From: Falsirhodobacter xinxiangensis
Lineage (GTDB): Bacteria; Pseudomonadota; Alphaproteobacteria; Rhodobacterales; Rhodobacteraceae
Length of the DNA stretch: 64,000 nucleotides
Reading direction: 5' to 3'
Assembly: GCF_004959935.1 (NCBI RefSeq)
Contig: NZ_SMYN01000003.1
Span: 1-64,000, forward strand
Under the pieces are notes generated by a model. The model did not search any database. It was given only the letters and a program-made list of their open reading frames with translations, and was not told where the DNA came from. A program made the position numbers and the translations under genes. Numbering within the stretch: the stretch's first letter is position 1; the number at the start of each line of letters is the position of its first letter. Shown here piece by piece: positions 28,918 through 37,028 of this stretch.

Positions 28918-29523
28918 ATGTTTTCGGGCGCACAGATATCCCTTTATCCCATGACCGGCGATTTCGTCGGCGTGATCACGGCGGCGCTTGCCGCGCTGGA
29001 CCCCTATCGCGATCGCCTGCGGATCGAGACGGACGACATATCAACCCTGCTGGTCGGCCCGCCCGAGGTTCTGTTCCCCGCCATGCGCGACCTTTACGCC
29101 CACGCCGCCGGAACCGGTGCGCATGTGGTGCTGCACGCCACCATCTCTCGCGGTTGCCCCGGAGAGCCGGACGATCCGATCTGCGAAACCTCCAGCTATG
29201 GCATCCGCGCGCCCCTGGAGGATCGAAAGACCGCCGCCCTTGCCGCGGTCGCCGAAGCCCCCGTTCTGGACCGCCGCGCCGATGCGCAACTGTCGCTTTA
29301 CGTCATGGGCGCGGGCGACCACATGGAAGAAATCTATGGCTGCATCGATTTCCTGAAACGGTCCGGCACCTTTGATCGGTCCAAGAATTTCTGCACCCGG
29401 ATCGGCGGTGACAGTGGCGCAGTCTTTGCAACGATCCAGCAGGCACTGTGCAGCTTCGGCCCGCCGAACGGGCATGTCACCATCGACCTGACGGTCTCGG
29501 CCAACTCGCCCAGCCGCCGCTGA
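28918..29523 (+). CDS. YkoF-family thiamine/HMP-binding protein
   Basis: The 201-residue protein resembles YkoF, a cytoplasmic thiamine-binding protein built of two tandem repeats and found with predicted hydroxymethylpyrimidine (HMP) uptake genes. The two repeats are visible (GAQISLYPMTGDFVGVI near the start and DAQLSLYVMGAGDHMEEI in the second half). It is the first gene behind a TPP riboswitch, with GAGGAG before the ATG, and its stop overlaps the next start (TGATG). A role in delivering or sensing the pyrimidine is inferred. Confidence 0.82.
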   Translation: MFSGAQISLYPMTGDFVGVITAALAALDPYRDRLRIETDDISTLLVGPPEVLFPAMRDLYAHAAGTGAHVVLHATISRGCPGEPDDPICETSSYGIRAPLEDRKTAALAAVAEAPVLDRRADAQLSLYVMGAGDHMEEIYGCIDFLKRSGTFDRSKNFCTRIGGDSGAVFATIQQALCSFGPPNGHVTIDLTVSANSPSRR

Positions 29524-30248
29524 TGCGCGCCCTCCCCGTCCTCGTGGCGGTGGTTCTGGCGTGGGAATGCTATGCCCGCCTGTCGGGCATCCCGCCGCAG
29601 ATCCTGCCCGCCCCGTCCCGTATCGCCGTGCAGGCATGGCTGCAACGCGAGGTGCTGTGGCAGAACACCCTGCCCACGATCCGCGCGACCTGCCTCGGCT
29701 TCGCGTTTTCAACCGCGCTGGCGTTCCTGCTTTCGGTGCTGCTGGACTTCGCCCGCCCATTGCGCCGCGCGCTGCTGCCGGTCTTCGTCATCAGCCAGAC
29801 CTTGCCGTTGGTCGCCATCGCGCCGCTGGTGGTGCTGTGGTTCGGCTTCGGCCTGACTCCGAAGATCCTGCTTGTCGCGCTGGTCACGTTCTTTCCCATG
29901 CTGCTGGCCCTGATCGAAGGCTACGATTCAACCGAGCCCGAGATCGAGGCGCTGCTGCACTCCATGGGCGCGTCGCGGGCCAAGGTGTTCCGGCTTGCGC
30001 GGCTTCCTTCGGCGCTGCCCTTCTTCTTCAACGGGCTGCGCATTTCGATCACCTATGCCGTGGTCGCCGCGATCTTTGCCGAATACGCGGGCGCGGTGCA
30101 GGGTCTGGGCATCTTCATCCTGAACGCCAAGAACAACTTCCGCCCCGATCTGGTGCTGGCGGCGGTCGGCATCAGTTCCGCCCTGACGCTGACCCTGTTC
30201 GGCCTGACCCGCGCAGTGCAGCGCATCGTCATGCCATGGGGGCGCTGA
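29523..30248 (+). CDS. thiX: ABC transporter permease, predicted HMP importer (ThiX-like)
   Basis: This 241-residue inner-membrane permease of the BPD/taurine-like type has about six helices and an EAA loop near SMGASRAKVFRLARLP. It lies between YkoF- and ATPase-like genes under a TPP riboswitch, which points to import of a thiamine precursor, most likely HMP. The start overlaps the ykoF stop and the stop overlaps the ATPase start, both as TGATG, so translation is coupled. Confidence 0.85.
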   Translation: MRALPVLVAVVLAWECYARLSGIPPQILPAPSRIAVQAWLQREVLWQNTLPTIRATCLGFAFSTALAFLLSVLLDFARPLRRALLPVFVISQTLPLVAIAPLVVLWFGFGLTPKILLVALVTFFPMLLALIEGYDSTEPEIEALLHSMGASRAKVFRLARLPSALPFFFNGLRISITYAVVAAIFAEYAGAVQGLGIFILNAKNNFRPDLVLAAVGISSALTLTLFGLTRAVQRIVMPWGR

Positions 30249-30946
30249 TGCTGGAGATACGCGACCTTTCCGTGACCCTTGGGGGGCGGTCCATCCTCGA
30301 CCGGCTGTCGCTGACCGTGAACAGGGGGGAATTCGTGTCGATCCTCGGCCCCTCGGGTGCAGGGAAATCGACGCTGTTCCGGGTGCTGACCGGGGCGCTG
30401 CAAGCGACCGGCGACATCCGCGTGGACGGTGCGCCGCTGCAAGGCCAGCCCTTCGCCTTCATGCCCCAGCGCGATGCGCTGATGCCATGGCGGCGCATGA
30501 TCGACAACGTGACGCTGGGACTGGAGGTGCAGGGCATCCCCCGCGCCGAGGCCCGCGCCCGCATCGCGCCCCTGTTCGCCGAATTCGGGCTGGACGGGTT
30601 CCAGCGCCACTGGCCGCACCAGCTTTCGGGCGGGATGCGCCAACGCGCCGCCCTGATGCGGACCGTGGTGCAGGACAAGCGGGTGCTGCTGCTGGACGAG
30701 CCCTTCGGCGCGCTGGACGCGCTGACCCGCGCCGGGATGCAGCGCTGGCTGAAAGACCGCTGGCGCGCGCATCGCTGGACGGCGCTTCTGGTCACCCATG
30801 ACGTGCGCGAGGCGGTGACGCTGTCGGACCGCATCTATGTCCTGTCGGCCCGCCCGGCGCGCGTGACCCATGAATTCGCCGTCACCGGCGACACCCACCG
30901 TCTTGAGACCCAAATCCTCGAAACCCTGCTGGAGGGAGACGCATGA
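30248..30946 (+). CDS. thiZ: ABC transporter ATPase, predicted HMP importer (ThiZ-like)
   Basis: This 232-residue nucleotide-binding subunit has Walker [10 protein letters not shown] near residue 35, signature LSGGMRQR, Walker B VLLLDEPFGALD and the switch His in LLVTHDVREA. The start at 30248 is the ATG that overlaps the permease stop; an in-frame open reading extends upstream only as a shadow of the permease gene. It works with the permease and the THI5-like binding protein on either side. Confidence 0.88.
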   Translation: MLEIRDLSVTLGGRSILDRLSLTVNRGEFVSILGPSGAGKSTLFRVLTGALQATGDIRVDGAPLQGQPFAFMPQRDALMPWRRMIDNVTLGLEVQGIPRAEARARIAPLFAEFGLDGFQRHWPHQLSGGMRQRAALMRTVVQDKRVLLLDEPFGALDALTRAGMQRWLKDRWRAHRWTALLVTHDVREAVTLSDRIYVLSARPARVTHEFAVTGDTHRLETQILETLLEGDA

Positions 30947-31905
30947 TCCGCGCCCTTTGCCTGATGCTTTTCGCCGCGCCCGCCGCTGCCGCCGACCTGA
31001 CCGTCGCGCTGGACTGGACGCCCAACACCAACCACATCGGCCTTTACGTCGCCGAAGCGCGGGGGATCTATGACGCCGCCGGGCTGGACGTGACGATCCT
31101 GCCCTATACCGACACGTCCTCGGCAGTGCTGGTGGACAGCGGCGTGGCCGAGTTCGGGGTGCTGACCTCGGGCGGGTTCTTCACCCGCGCGGCGGCGGGG
31201 GCGGACCTCAAGGCCGCCTATGCGGTCGTTCAGCACGAGACGGGGCGGCTGGTCTTCAACGCAGACAGCGGGATCGAGACGCCCGCCGATCTGGACGGTC
31301 GCACCTATGGCGGCTTCGGCAGCGATTACGAGAACGCGCTGATCGGCACCATCATCCGCAATGGTGGCGGCAAGGGCGATTATACCAACGTCACGCTCGG
31401 CACCTCGGCCTATGAGGCGCTGGCCTCGGGGCGGGTCGATTTCACGCTGGAGGTCTATACCTGGGAGGGCGTGAACGCGCAGCTTCTGGGGCTGGAGCAG
31501 AAGGCGTTCCGCTATGCCGATTATGGCGTGCCGGATCAGCACACCACGCTGATCGGCGGGCGCGGATCGTGGATGGCGGATCATCCGGCCGATGCGCAAG
31601 CCTTCCTGCGCGCCACCGCCGAAGGTTACGCATGGGCCGCCGCCAACCCGGATGCCGCCGCAGACATCCTGATCGACGCGACGGCGGGAATGCTGTCCAA
31701 CCCCGATCAGATCCGCGGGTCGATGAAGGCGCTGGCGGATGGCGCCTATCTGGTGGATGCGGCGGGCCAGGCGGGCCAGATCGACCCAGCCAAGATCGAA
31801 GCCGCCGGGGATTTCTTCTTCGACAACGGCATCCTCAAGGATGCGGAGGGCGCAGTGCTGACCGAACGCCCAGATTTCAAAAGCTGGCTGATGAGTGATT
31901 GGTGA
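30943..31905 (+). CDS. thiY: NMT1/THI5-like substrate-binding protein (ThiY-like)
   Basis: This periplasmic binding protein of 320 residues has a signal peptide (residues 1-17, LFAAPAAAA) and the THI5-like opening ADLTVALDWTPNTNHIGLYVA, with GGFFTRAAAG lining the likely pyrimidine site. Bacterial members of this family bind HMP or related formyl-aminopyrimidines. It overlaps the ATPase gene by four bases and ends with a stop that touches the convergent SDR stop as TGATCA. Confidence 0.86.
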   Translation: MIRALCLMLFAAPAAAADLTVALDWTPNTNHIGLYVAEARGIYDAAGLDVTILPYTDTSSAVLVDSGVAEFGVLTSGGFFTRAAAGADLKAAYAVVQHETGRLVFNADSGIETPADLDGRTYGGFGSDYENALIGTIIRNGGGKGDYTNVTLGTSAYEALASGRVDFTLEVYTWEGVNAQLLGLEQKAFRYADYGVPDQHTTLIGGRGSWMADHPADAQAFLRATAEGYAWAAANPDAAADILIDATAGMLSNPDQIRGSMKALADGAYLVDAAGQAGQIDPAKIEAAGDFFFDNGILKDAEGAVLTERPDFKSWLMSDW

Positions 31906-32703
31906 TCAGCCGTTCACCGGGATGCCGCCATTGGGGTGGATCACCTGCCCGGTGACATAGCTGGAATCCTCGCAGGCAAGGAACAGAAACGCCGGGGCGA
32001 CCTCGTTCGGCTGGCCGGGGCGGCCCATCGGCACGTCCTGACCGAATTGCGCGACGTCATCGGCGGGCATCGTCTCGCCGATCAGCGGCGTCCAGATCGG
32101 CCCCGGCGCGACCCCGTTCACCCGGATGCCGCGATCCGTCAGGTTCGCCGCCAATGACCGCAGCAGGGCAAGCTCCGCCCCTTTGGTGGCGGAATAGTCC
32201 ACCAGCATCCGATGCCCGCGATAGGCATTGACCGAAGTGGTGAAGACGATGGCCGACCCGCGCCGCATATGCTCCAGCGCGGCCTGCACCAGCCACAGAT
32301 ACCCGTGGACATTGGTTGCGAAGATCTGCCGGACCCACGCCTCGTCGATCTTCGTGACGTCCGTTTCGGACCTCTGGATGCCCGCGTTGCAGACCAGCAC
32401 GTCCAATGCGCCGAAATGCTGCACCGTGTCGCGGATCGCACGAAAGCAGTCGGCGCGGTCCGACGCGTCCAGCTTCAGCACCAGCACCTCGCCGCCCTCG
32501 TCCCTGATCTCGGCAGCGGCCTCGTCGGCCTCATCCTCGTCGCTGTGCCACGTGATCGCGACTTTCGCCCCCTCGCGGGCATAAAGGCGTGCCACCGCCC
32601 GCCCGATGCCGGACGACCCGCCCGAAACAAAGCAGATGCGGCCCTTCAACCGGTCCGATCCGGCAAAGCGCGGGGTGAAGTCGGCGGGGGTGTCACGGTC
32701 CAT
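31906..32703 (-). CDS. Stress-type short-chain dehydrogenase/reductase (SDR)
   Basis: This 265-residue classical SDR has the cofactor loop SGGSSGIGRAV, the VCNAGIQ segment, and Ser with YSATKGAE as catalytic residues. It shares the C-terminal APGPIWTPLIGETMPADDVAQFG pattern with the SDR at 26213, but has a shorter N-terminal extension. AGGAGG precedes the ATG at 32703. An EcfG-like promoter with a very short leader lies just upstream. It is divergent from otsBA, another osmotic/stress pair. The substrate is unknown. Confidence 0.87.
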   Translation of the reverse strand: MDRDTPADFTPRFAGSDRLKGRICFVSGGSSGIGRAVARLYAREGAKVAITWHSDEDEADEAAAEIRDEGGEVLVLKLDASDRADCFRAIRDTVQHFGALDVLVCNAGIQRSETDVTKIDEAWVRQIFATNVHGYLWLVQAALEHMRRGSAIVFTTSVNAYRGHRMLVDYSATKGAELALLRSLAANLTDRGIRVNGVAPGPIWTPLIGETMPADDVAQFGQDVPMGRPGQPNEVAPAFLFLACEDSSYVTGQVIHPNGGIPVNG

Positions 32704-32727
32704 GCAGTCCTCCTGTATCGCAGGCGC

Positions 32728-32753
32728 AACCGCGCCGCAGCGCAGCAGGTTCC
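32728..32753 (-). promoter_or_regulatory. EcfG-like promoter, GGAAC-N17-GGTT
   Basis: On the minus strand GGAAC (32753-32749), a 17-base spacer and GGTT (32731-32728) lie 24 bases before the SDR start, with the ribosome site AGGAGG in between. Confidence 0.5.
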
Positions 32754-32826
32754 CGCAGAAAAGGTTGGACATCGCGGCAGGTTGCCACAGCTTCTGTCCT
32801 GCCCCCGGAACAACAACCATGGACAT

Positions 32827-33567
32827 ATGCACCCCCTTTCCGACCTTGCCACGCGCCCCTCGGACCACGCGATCTTCCTCGACATCGACGGCACGCTGAT
32901 CGATCTGGCCCCCACCCCCGAAGGGGTCGAGATCCCGCCCGATCTGACAGAGATGTTGCGGCGGCTGTCGGACCGGATGGGAGGCGCGCTGGCGCTGGTG
33001 ACCGGGCGGCGGATCGACTGGGCCGACGGGCGGTTCGGTCATGCCTTTCCGATGGCGGGCCTGCACGGGTTCGAACGGCGACGCGCGGATGGCGGGATGC
33101 AGATGGTCGAGGTTCCGCCGGGGCTAGACCTTGCCCGCGCGCGGCTGGCCCATTTCGCGGACATCCCCGGCATGGTGGTGGAGGACAAGGCCGCCGCCCT
33201 CACGCTTCATTACCGGGGCGCGCCGGATCGTCAGGCCGAGGCCGAGGCCGCCATGGAGGTTGTGGCACGCGAAGTGGGCGACGCATGGACGCTCCAGCGC
33301 GGCAAGATGATGATCGAGCTGCGCCCCTCGGGGGCAAGCAAGGGCGCGGCGCTGACCGCCTTTCTGTCCGAAGCGCCATTCAAGGGCCGCCGCCCCATCG
33401 CGATCGGCGACGATGTGACGGACGAGGCGATGTTCCCGATCGCAAGCGCCGCCGGGGGAATCGGCATCCGCGTGGGCGATCCGGAACAGCCCACGGCGGC
33501 AAAGGCGCATCTGCCCTCGCCGGAAGCACTGCGCGACATTCTGCGGGGGATCGCATGGGCCGGCTGA
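32827..33567 (+). CDS. otsB: Trehalose-6-phosphate phosphatase
   Basis: OtsB removes phosphate from trehalose 6-phosphate to give trehalose, an osmolyte and stress protectant. The 246-residue HAD protein has the nucleophile motif FLDIDGTL (Asp19, Asp21), the VTGRR loop, a Lys-containing GASKGAAL segment and IAIGDDVTDE with the metal-binding acids. The start at 32827 is the ATG nearest family length; no strong ribosome site is visible. Its 3' end overlaps otsA by 13 bases. Confidence 0.92.
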   Translation: MHPLSDLATRPSDHAIFLDIDGTLIDLAPTPEGVEIPPDLTEMLRRLSDRMGGALALVTGRRIDWADGRFGHAFPMAGLHGFERRRADGGMQMVEVPPGLDLARARLAHFADIPGMVVEDKAAALTLHYRGAPDRQAEAEAAMEVVAREVGDAWTLQRGKMMIELRPSGASKGAALTAFLSEAPFKGRRPIAIGDDVTDEAMFPIASAAGGIGIRVGDPEQPTAAKAHLPSPEALRDILRGIAWAG

Positions 33568-34949
33568 TCGTCGTATCGAACCGCGTGCCGCTGCCCGACA
33601 AGCGCGGCAACATCCCTGCGGGCGGACTGGCCGTCGCGGTCCATGCCGCGCTTCAGGACAAGGGCGGCATCTGGTTCGGCTGGTCCGGCAAATCCGTCGG
33701 TGCGAACGAGCCCGGCCCGGTCTCCACGCGCGAGAATGGCAAGATCAGCTATGTCCTGACCGACCTGTCGAAGAAGGACATGGACGAATATTACAGCGGC
33801 TTCGCCAATCGCGTGCTGTGGCCGATCTTTCATTGCCGTCTGGACCTTGCCGAATATGCGCGGCGGGAAAAGGACGGCTATTTCCGCGTGAACCGCATGT
33901 TCGCGGACCGGCTGCTGCCGCTGCTGGAGCCTGACGACACGATCTGGGTGCACGACTATCACCTGATCCCGCTGGCCGAGGAATTGCGCCGCCGCGGGGT
34001 GAAGAACAAGATCGGGTTCTTCCTGCACATCCCGTGGCCACCCGCCGACATCCTGTTCGCGATGCCGATCTATGATCAGATCCTGCGCGGGCTTTCGGCC
34101 TATGACCTCGTGGGTTTCCAGACCGATCACGATCTGGACAATTACATCAGCTGCCTGATCCGCGAGGGCGAAGGCGGGCGCGCGGCGGACGATGCTGCCA
34201 GCCCGTCCTCGGCCAGCCTGACCGCCTACGGCCGCGACTTCCGCGCCGCCACCTTCGCCATCGGAATCGAGACCGAGGATTTCGCCCGCCTTGCCGCCAA
34301 TTCGCGCCGCACGCAGACGGTGCGCGACATGCGCGCCAGCATGGGCGACCGCGCGCTGATCATCGGGGTGGACCGGCTGGACTATTCAAAGGGCATCCCC
34401 GAACGGATCAATGCGTTCGAGCGGTTCTTGCAGGACTATCCCGACCGGCAGGGCAAGGTGACGCTGCTTCAGGTCGCGCCAAGCTCGCGATCCGACGTGC
34501 CGGAATATCGGCAGATGCAAAAGCAGGTGGAATCGCTGGCCGGCCATGTGAACGGCACGCTGGGGCAGATAGACTGGACGCCGGTGCGTTACGTGAACCG
34601 CTCGGTCGGGCGGCAATCGCTGGCGGGGCTGTATCGCGAGGCGCGGGTCGGGCTGGTCACGCCGCTGCGTGACGGGATGAACCTTGTGGCCAAGGAATAT
34701 GTCGCGGCCCAGAATCCCGACGATCCGGGCGTTCTGGTCCTGTCGCGCTTTGCCGGTGCGGCGCAGGAGCTGAAGGGCGCCGTCCTGTGCAACCCGCATG
34801 ACAGCGAACAGACCGCGCAAGCCATCGAACGCGCCCTGTCGATGTCCCCCGAAGAACGGCGCGAACGCTGGCGCGGGATGATGGATCATCTGCTGGCGCA
34901 TGACGTGCAGGCATGGTGCCGCGACTATCTTCGCGCGCTGGACGCCTGA
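33555..34949 (+). CDS. otsA: Trehalose-6-phosphate synthase
   Basis: OtsA, a GT20 glycosyltransferase, joins UDP-glucose and glucose 6-phosphate. The 464-residue protein begins LIVVSNRVP and shows WVHDYHL, FFLHIPWPP and the C-terminal DGMNLVAKEY that binds the nucleotide sugar. The start at 33555 lies inside otsB, giving coupled translation in the order otsB-otsA. Together with treZ the window holds pieces of two trehalose pathways. Confidence 0.95.
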   Translation: MGRLIVVSNRVPLPDKRGNIPAGGLAVAVHAALQDKGGIWFGWSGKSVGANEPGPVSTRENGKISYVLTDLSKKDMDEYYSGFANRVLWPIFHCRLDLAEYARREKDGYFRVNRMFADRLLPLLEPDDTIWVHDYHLIPLAEELRRRGVKNKIGFFLHIPWPPADILFAMPIYDQILRGLSAYDLVGFQTDHDLDNYISCLIREGEGGRAADDAASPSSASLTAYGRDFRAATFAIGIETEDFARLAANSRRTQTVRDMRASMGDRALIIGVDRLDYSKGIPERINAFERFLQDYPDRQGKVTLLQVAPSSRSDVPEYRQMQKQVESLAGHVNGTLGQIDWTPVRYVNRSVGRQSLAGLYREARVGLVTPLRDGMNLVAKEYVAAQNPDDPGVLVLSRFAGAAQELKGAVLCNPHDSEQTAQAIERALSMSPEERRERWRGMMDHLLAHDVQAWCRDYLRALDA

Positions 34950-34997
34950 CTGCGGCAAAAGGTCTCGGATTCGCGGCCCGGGTAAGGCATGATGCCG

Positions 34998-35016
34998 ATG
35001 GAAGGCACCCTTCCAT
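34998..35016 (+). other. Hairpin between otsA and the 63-aa gene
   Basis: ATGGAAGG and CCTTCCAT form a perfect eight-pair stem with a three-base loop 49 bases past the otsA stop and 13 bases before the next ATG. No T-tract follows; it may be a protein-binding site or an RNA element in the leader of the small gene. Confidence 0.35.
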
Positions 35017-35028
35017 GCGGGTTCGCCA

Positions 35029-35220
35029 ATGATCGAGTTGATCTTCATCGCCTGCCTGACCGCCTCGCCCTCGGCCTGCGAAAAGCGCAGCGTGGCCTAT
35101 TACGCCGAAAACCCGATTGTCTGCGCCTTCGAGGCGCAGCCCTACCTTGCCCGCTGGATCGATACGCATCCCGACTGGCGGATTGCACGTTGGAGTTGCA
35201 AACGCGGGCGCGCGGCCTGA
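35029..35220 (+). CDS. Small conserved protein, 63 aa
   Basis: A 63-residue product beginning MIELIFIACLT. Short proteins of this pattern (hydrophobic start, conserved Cys, AQPYLARWIDTHPDWRI-type centre, Cys near the end) recur in Rhodobacteraceae to my recollection, but I know of no function. The N-terminal stretch could be a weak signal or a buried strand. Three cysteines are spread through the chain. No strong ribosome site is present, so expression level is uncertain. Confidence 0.55.
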   Translation: MIELIFIACLTASPSACEKRSVAYYAENPIVCAFEAQPYLARWIDTHPDWRIARWSCKRGRAA

Positions 35221-35251
35221 GTTCGGCGGAGTTTCGCTTGACCTGACGCGC

Positions 35252-35280
35252 TTTGGATTATATCCGAACGAGCGTATATC
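35252..35280 (+). promoter_or_regulatory. Possible promoter of the tetR-RND efflux operon
   Basis: TTTGGA, a 17-base spacer and TATATC lie 28 bases before the TTG start of the regulator, in an AT-rich patch. TATATCCG and CGTATA flank the centre, but I see no clean TetR palindrome. Confidence 0.35.
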
Positions 35281-35307
35281 TATTTTCCGCAGTGCAGCGA
35301 GGGCAGC

Positions 35308-35892
35308 TTGGGACGCAAGCGCACCATTGATCGTAACGTCACGATGGAGGCGATCGAATCGGTCGTCCGCCAGTCCGGCATCGCCGGGCTGAGCATAGAT
35401 GCCGTCGCCAAAGAGGCGGGCATCAGCAAATCCAGCGTGGTCTACGACTTCCAGAACAAGAACCAGCTTCTGGCCGCCTTCATCAAATCCCGCATCGACG
35501 AAAAGCGCGCCAACATCGCCCGGGCCGCCGAAGCCCGCGAGGGCGAGCCGAACGCATGGCTGCGCGCGCTTCTGGACTGTTCCTGCACGCCGCCCTCCGA
35601 AGAGGACATGGCAACCGCCATGGTCATCTCGGCGGGGACGGGCACCAATGACGTCTGCCGCACCCTGATGCGCGAGGCGTTCAACGAAGACGTCTGCCGC
35701 ATCCTTTCGCAATCCGACGATCCCCGCTCGGCCCGCCTGTCATGGCTGGCACTGAACGGTCTTCTTTCGATGGAATATTTCGGCTTCCACACCTTTTCGG
35801 AAGCGGAACGCCAACAGATCCTGACCGACATCGCATGGCTGATGTCGGGCGAACCCGACACCTCCCTCTCCAATCCGCAGGTCCAAAAATGA
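35308..35892 (+). CDS. TetR/AcrR-family transcriptional regulator
   Basis: This 194-residue regulator has an N-terminal helix-turn-helix (LSIDAVAKEAGISKSSVVYDF, residues about 28-48) and a C-terminal ligand domain. It likely represses its own operon with the downstream adaptor and RND pump and releases DNA when a pump substrate binds. The start is TTG at 35308 after GAGGG; no better ATG is available. Its stop overlaps the adaptor start by four bases (ATGA), so regulator and pump are on one transcript rather than divergent. Confidence 0.87.
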   Translation: MGRKRTIDRNVTMEAIESVVRQSGIAGLSIDAVAKEAGISKSSVVYDFQNKNQLLAAFIKSRIDEKRANIARAAEAREGEPNAWLRALLDCSCTPPSEEDMATAMVISAGTGTNDVCRTLMREAFNEDVCRILSQSDDPRSARLSWLALNGLLSMEYFGFHTFSEAERQQILTDIAWLMSGEPDTSLSNPQVQK

Positions 35893-37016
35893 AAGCCTTT
35901 CGTATCCTGGCCCTGAGCCTTCTTGCCGCATCGCCCGCCCTTGCCCAGCAGGGCGGCGAAATGCCCCCCACCCCCGTCAGCGTCATCACCCTGACGCCGG
36001 AACCGCTTCCGGTGGTGAATGAACTTCCGGGCCGCATTTCGGCCACCCGCATCGCCGAGGTGCGCCCGCGCGTCGGCGGTATCGTTGTCGAACGCGTCTT
36101 CGAACAGGGCAGCGTGGTCAATCAGGGCGACGTGCTGTATCGCATCGACCCCGCCCCTTACCGTGTCCGCGTCGCCTCTGCCGAAGGTACGCTGCAACGC
36201 GCCCGCGCGGCGCAGCTGAACGCCCGGACCGAGGCCGACCGCCAGCAGGAACTGCGCGACCGCCGCGTGTCTTCGGCCACCACCTATGACGCCGCGATCA
36301 CCGCGCTGGCGCAGGCCGATGCCGACGTCGCCATCGCCGAAGCCTCGCTGCAGGAAGCGCAGCTGAACCTCGACTATACCGAGGTGAAGGCACCCATCGA
36401 CGGCACCATCGGGCGGGCCACCATCACCGAAGGCGCGCTCGTCGCGGCGCAGACCGACGTGATGGCGACCATTCAGCAGCTTGATCCGGTCTATGCCGAC
36501 TTCACGCAATCCTCGTCCGAAGTGCTGCGCCTGCGCCGCGCGATGGAAGCGGGGCAGCTTGTCGCAACCGCCCCCGGCGAAGCGCAGGTGCATATGTTCT
36601 ATGACGACGGCACCGAATACGATCATCCGGGCAAGCTGCTGTTCTCCGAAGCGACGGTGGATCAGTCCACGGGTCAGGTGACGCTGCGCGGCGAATTCCC
36701 GAACCCCGAGGGCAACCTGCTGCCGGGCCTTTACGTCCGCATCCGCATCGAACAGGCCGTCCGCAACGACGCGCTGGCGATCCCGCAGATGGCGGTGATC
36801 CGCAACCAGCAGGGCGATGCGCAGGTCTATGTCGTCAAGGACGGCGACACGGTCGAACTTCGCACCGTGACGCTGGGCCAGACCGTCAACGGCCGCTGGC
36901 TTGTCGATGACGGGCTGAATGCAGGCGAGCGCGTCGTCGTCGAAGGGGCGCAAAAGCTGTTCCCCGACGCAAAGGTCGTCCCCGAGGCGTGGCAGCAGGC
37001 CGCGCTGGCTGAATAA
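35889..37016 (+). CDS. RND efflux periplasmic adaptor (AcrA/MexA type)
   Basis: The 375-residue membrane-fusion protein bridges the RND pump to an outer-membrane channel. It has a signal peptide (residues 1-19, ASPALA) without a lipobox cysteine, then a lipoyl half (VRPRVGGIV), a helical hairpin, the second lipoyl half (LDYTEVKAPIDGTIG) and beta-barrel and membrane-proximal domains. It is translationally coupled to the regulator and lies 12 bases before the pump gene. No TolC-like gene follows, so an unlinked channel must be used. Confidence 0.92.
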   Translation: MKAFRILALSLLAASPALAQQGGEMPPTPVSVITLTPEPLPVVNELPGRISATRIAEVRPRVGGIVVERVFEQGSVVNQGDVLYRIDPAPYRVRVASAEGTLQRARAAQLNARTEADRQQELRDRRVSSATTYDAAITALAQADADVAIAEASLQEAQLNLDYTEVKAPIDGTIGRATITEGALVAAQTDVMATIQQLDPVYADFTQSSSEVLRLRRAMEAGQLVATAPGEAQVHMFYDDGTEYDHPGKLLFSEATVDQSTGQVTLRGEFPNPEGNLLPGLYVRIRIEQAVRNDALAIPQMAVIRNQQGDAQVYVVKDGDTVELRTVTLGQTVNGRWLVDDGLNAGERVVVEGAQKLFPDAKVVPEAWQQAALAE

Positions 37017-37028
37017 CGGCAGGAATTC

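Noticed and set aside
32806-32826. GGAAC before otsB as an EcfG site
   Set aside because: It lies only about 15 bases before the ATG, so the -10 would fall inside the gene, and none is present.
35244-35300. TetR operator palindrome
   Set aside because: Only the outer TATA arms match; the interior is not symmetric enough to call.
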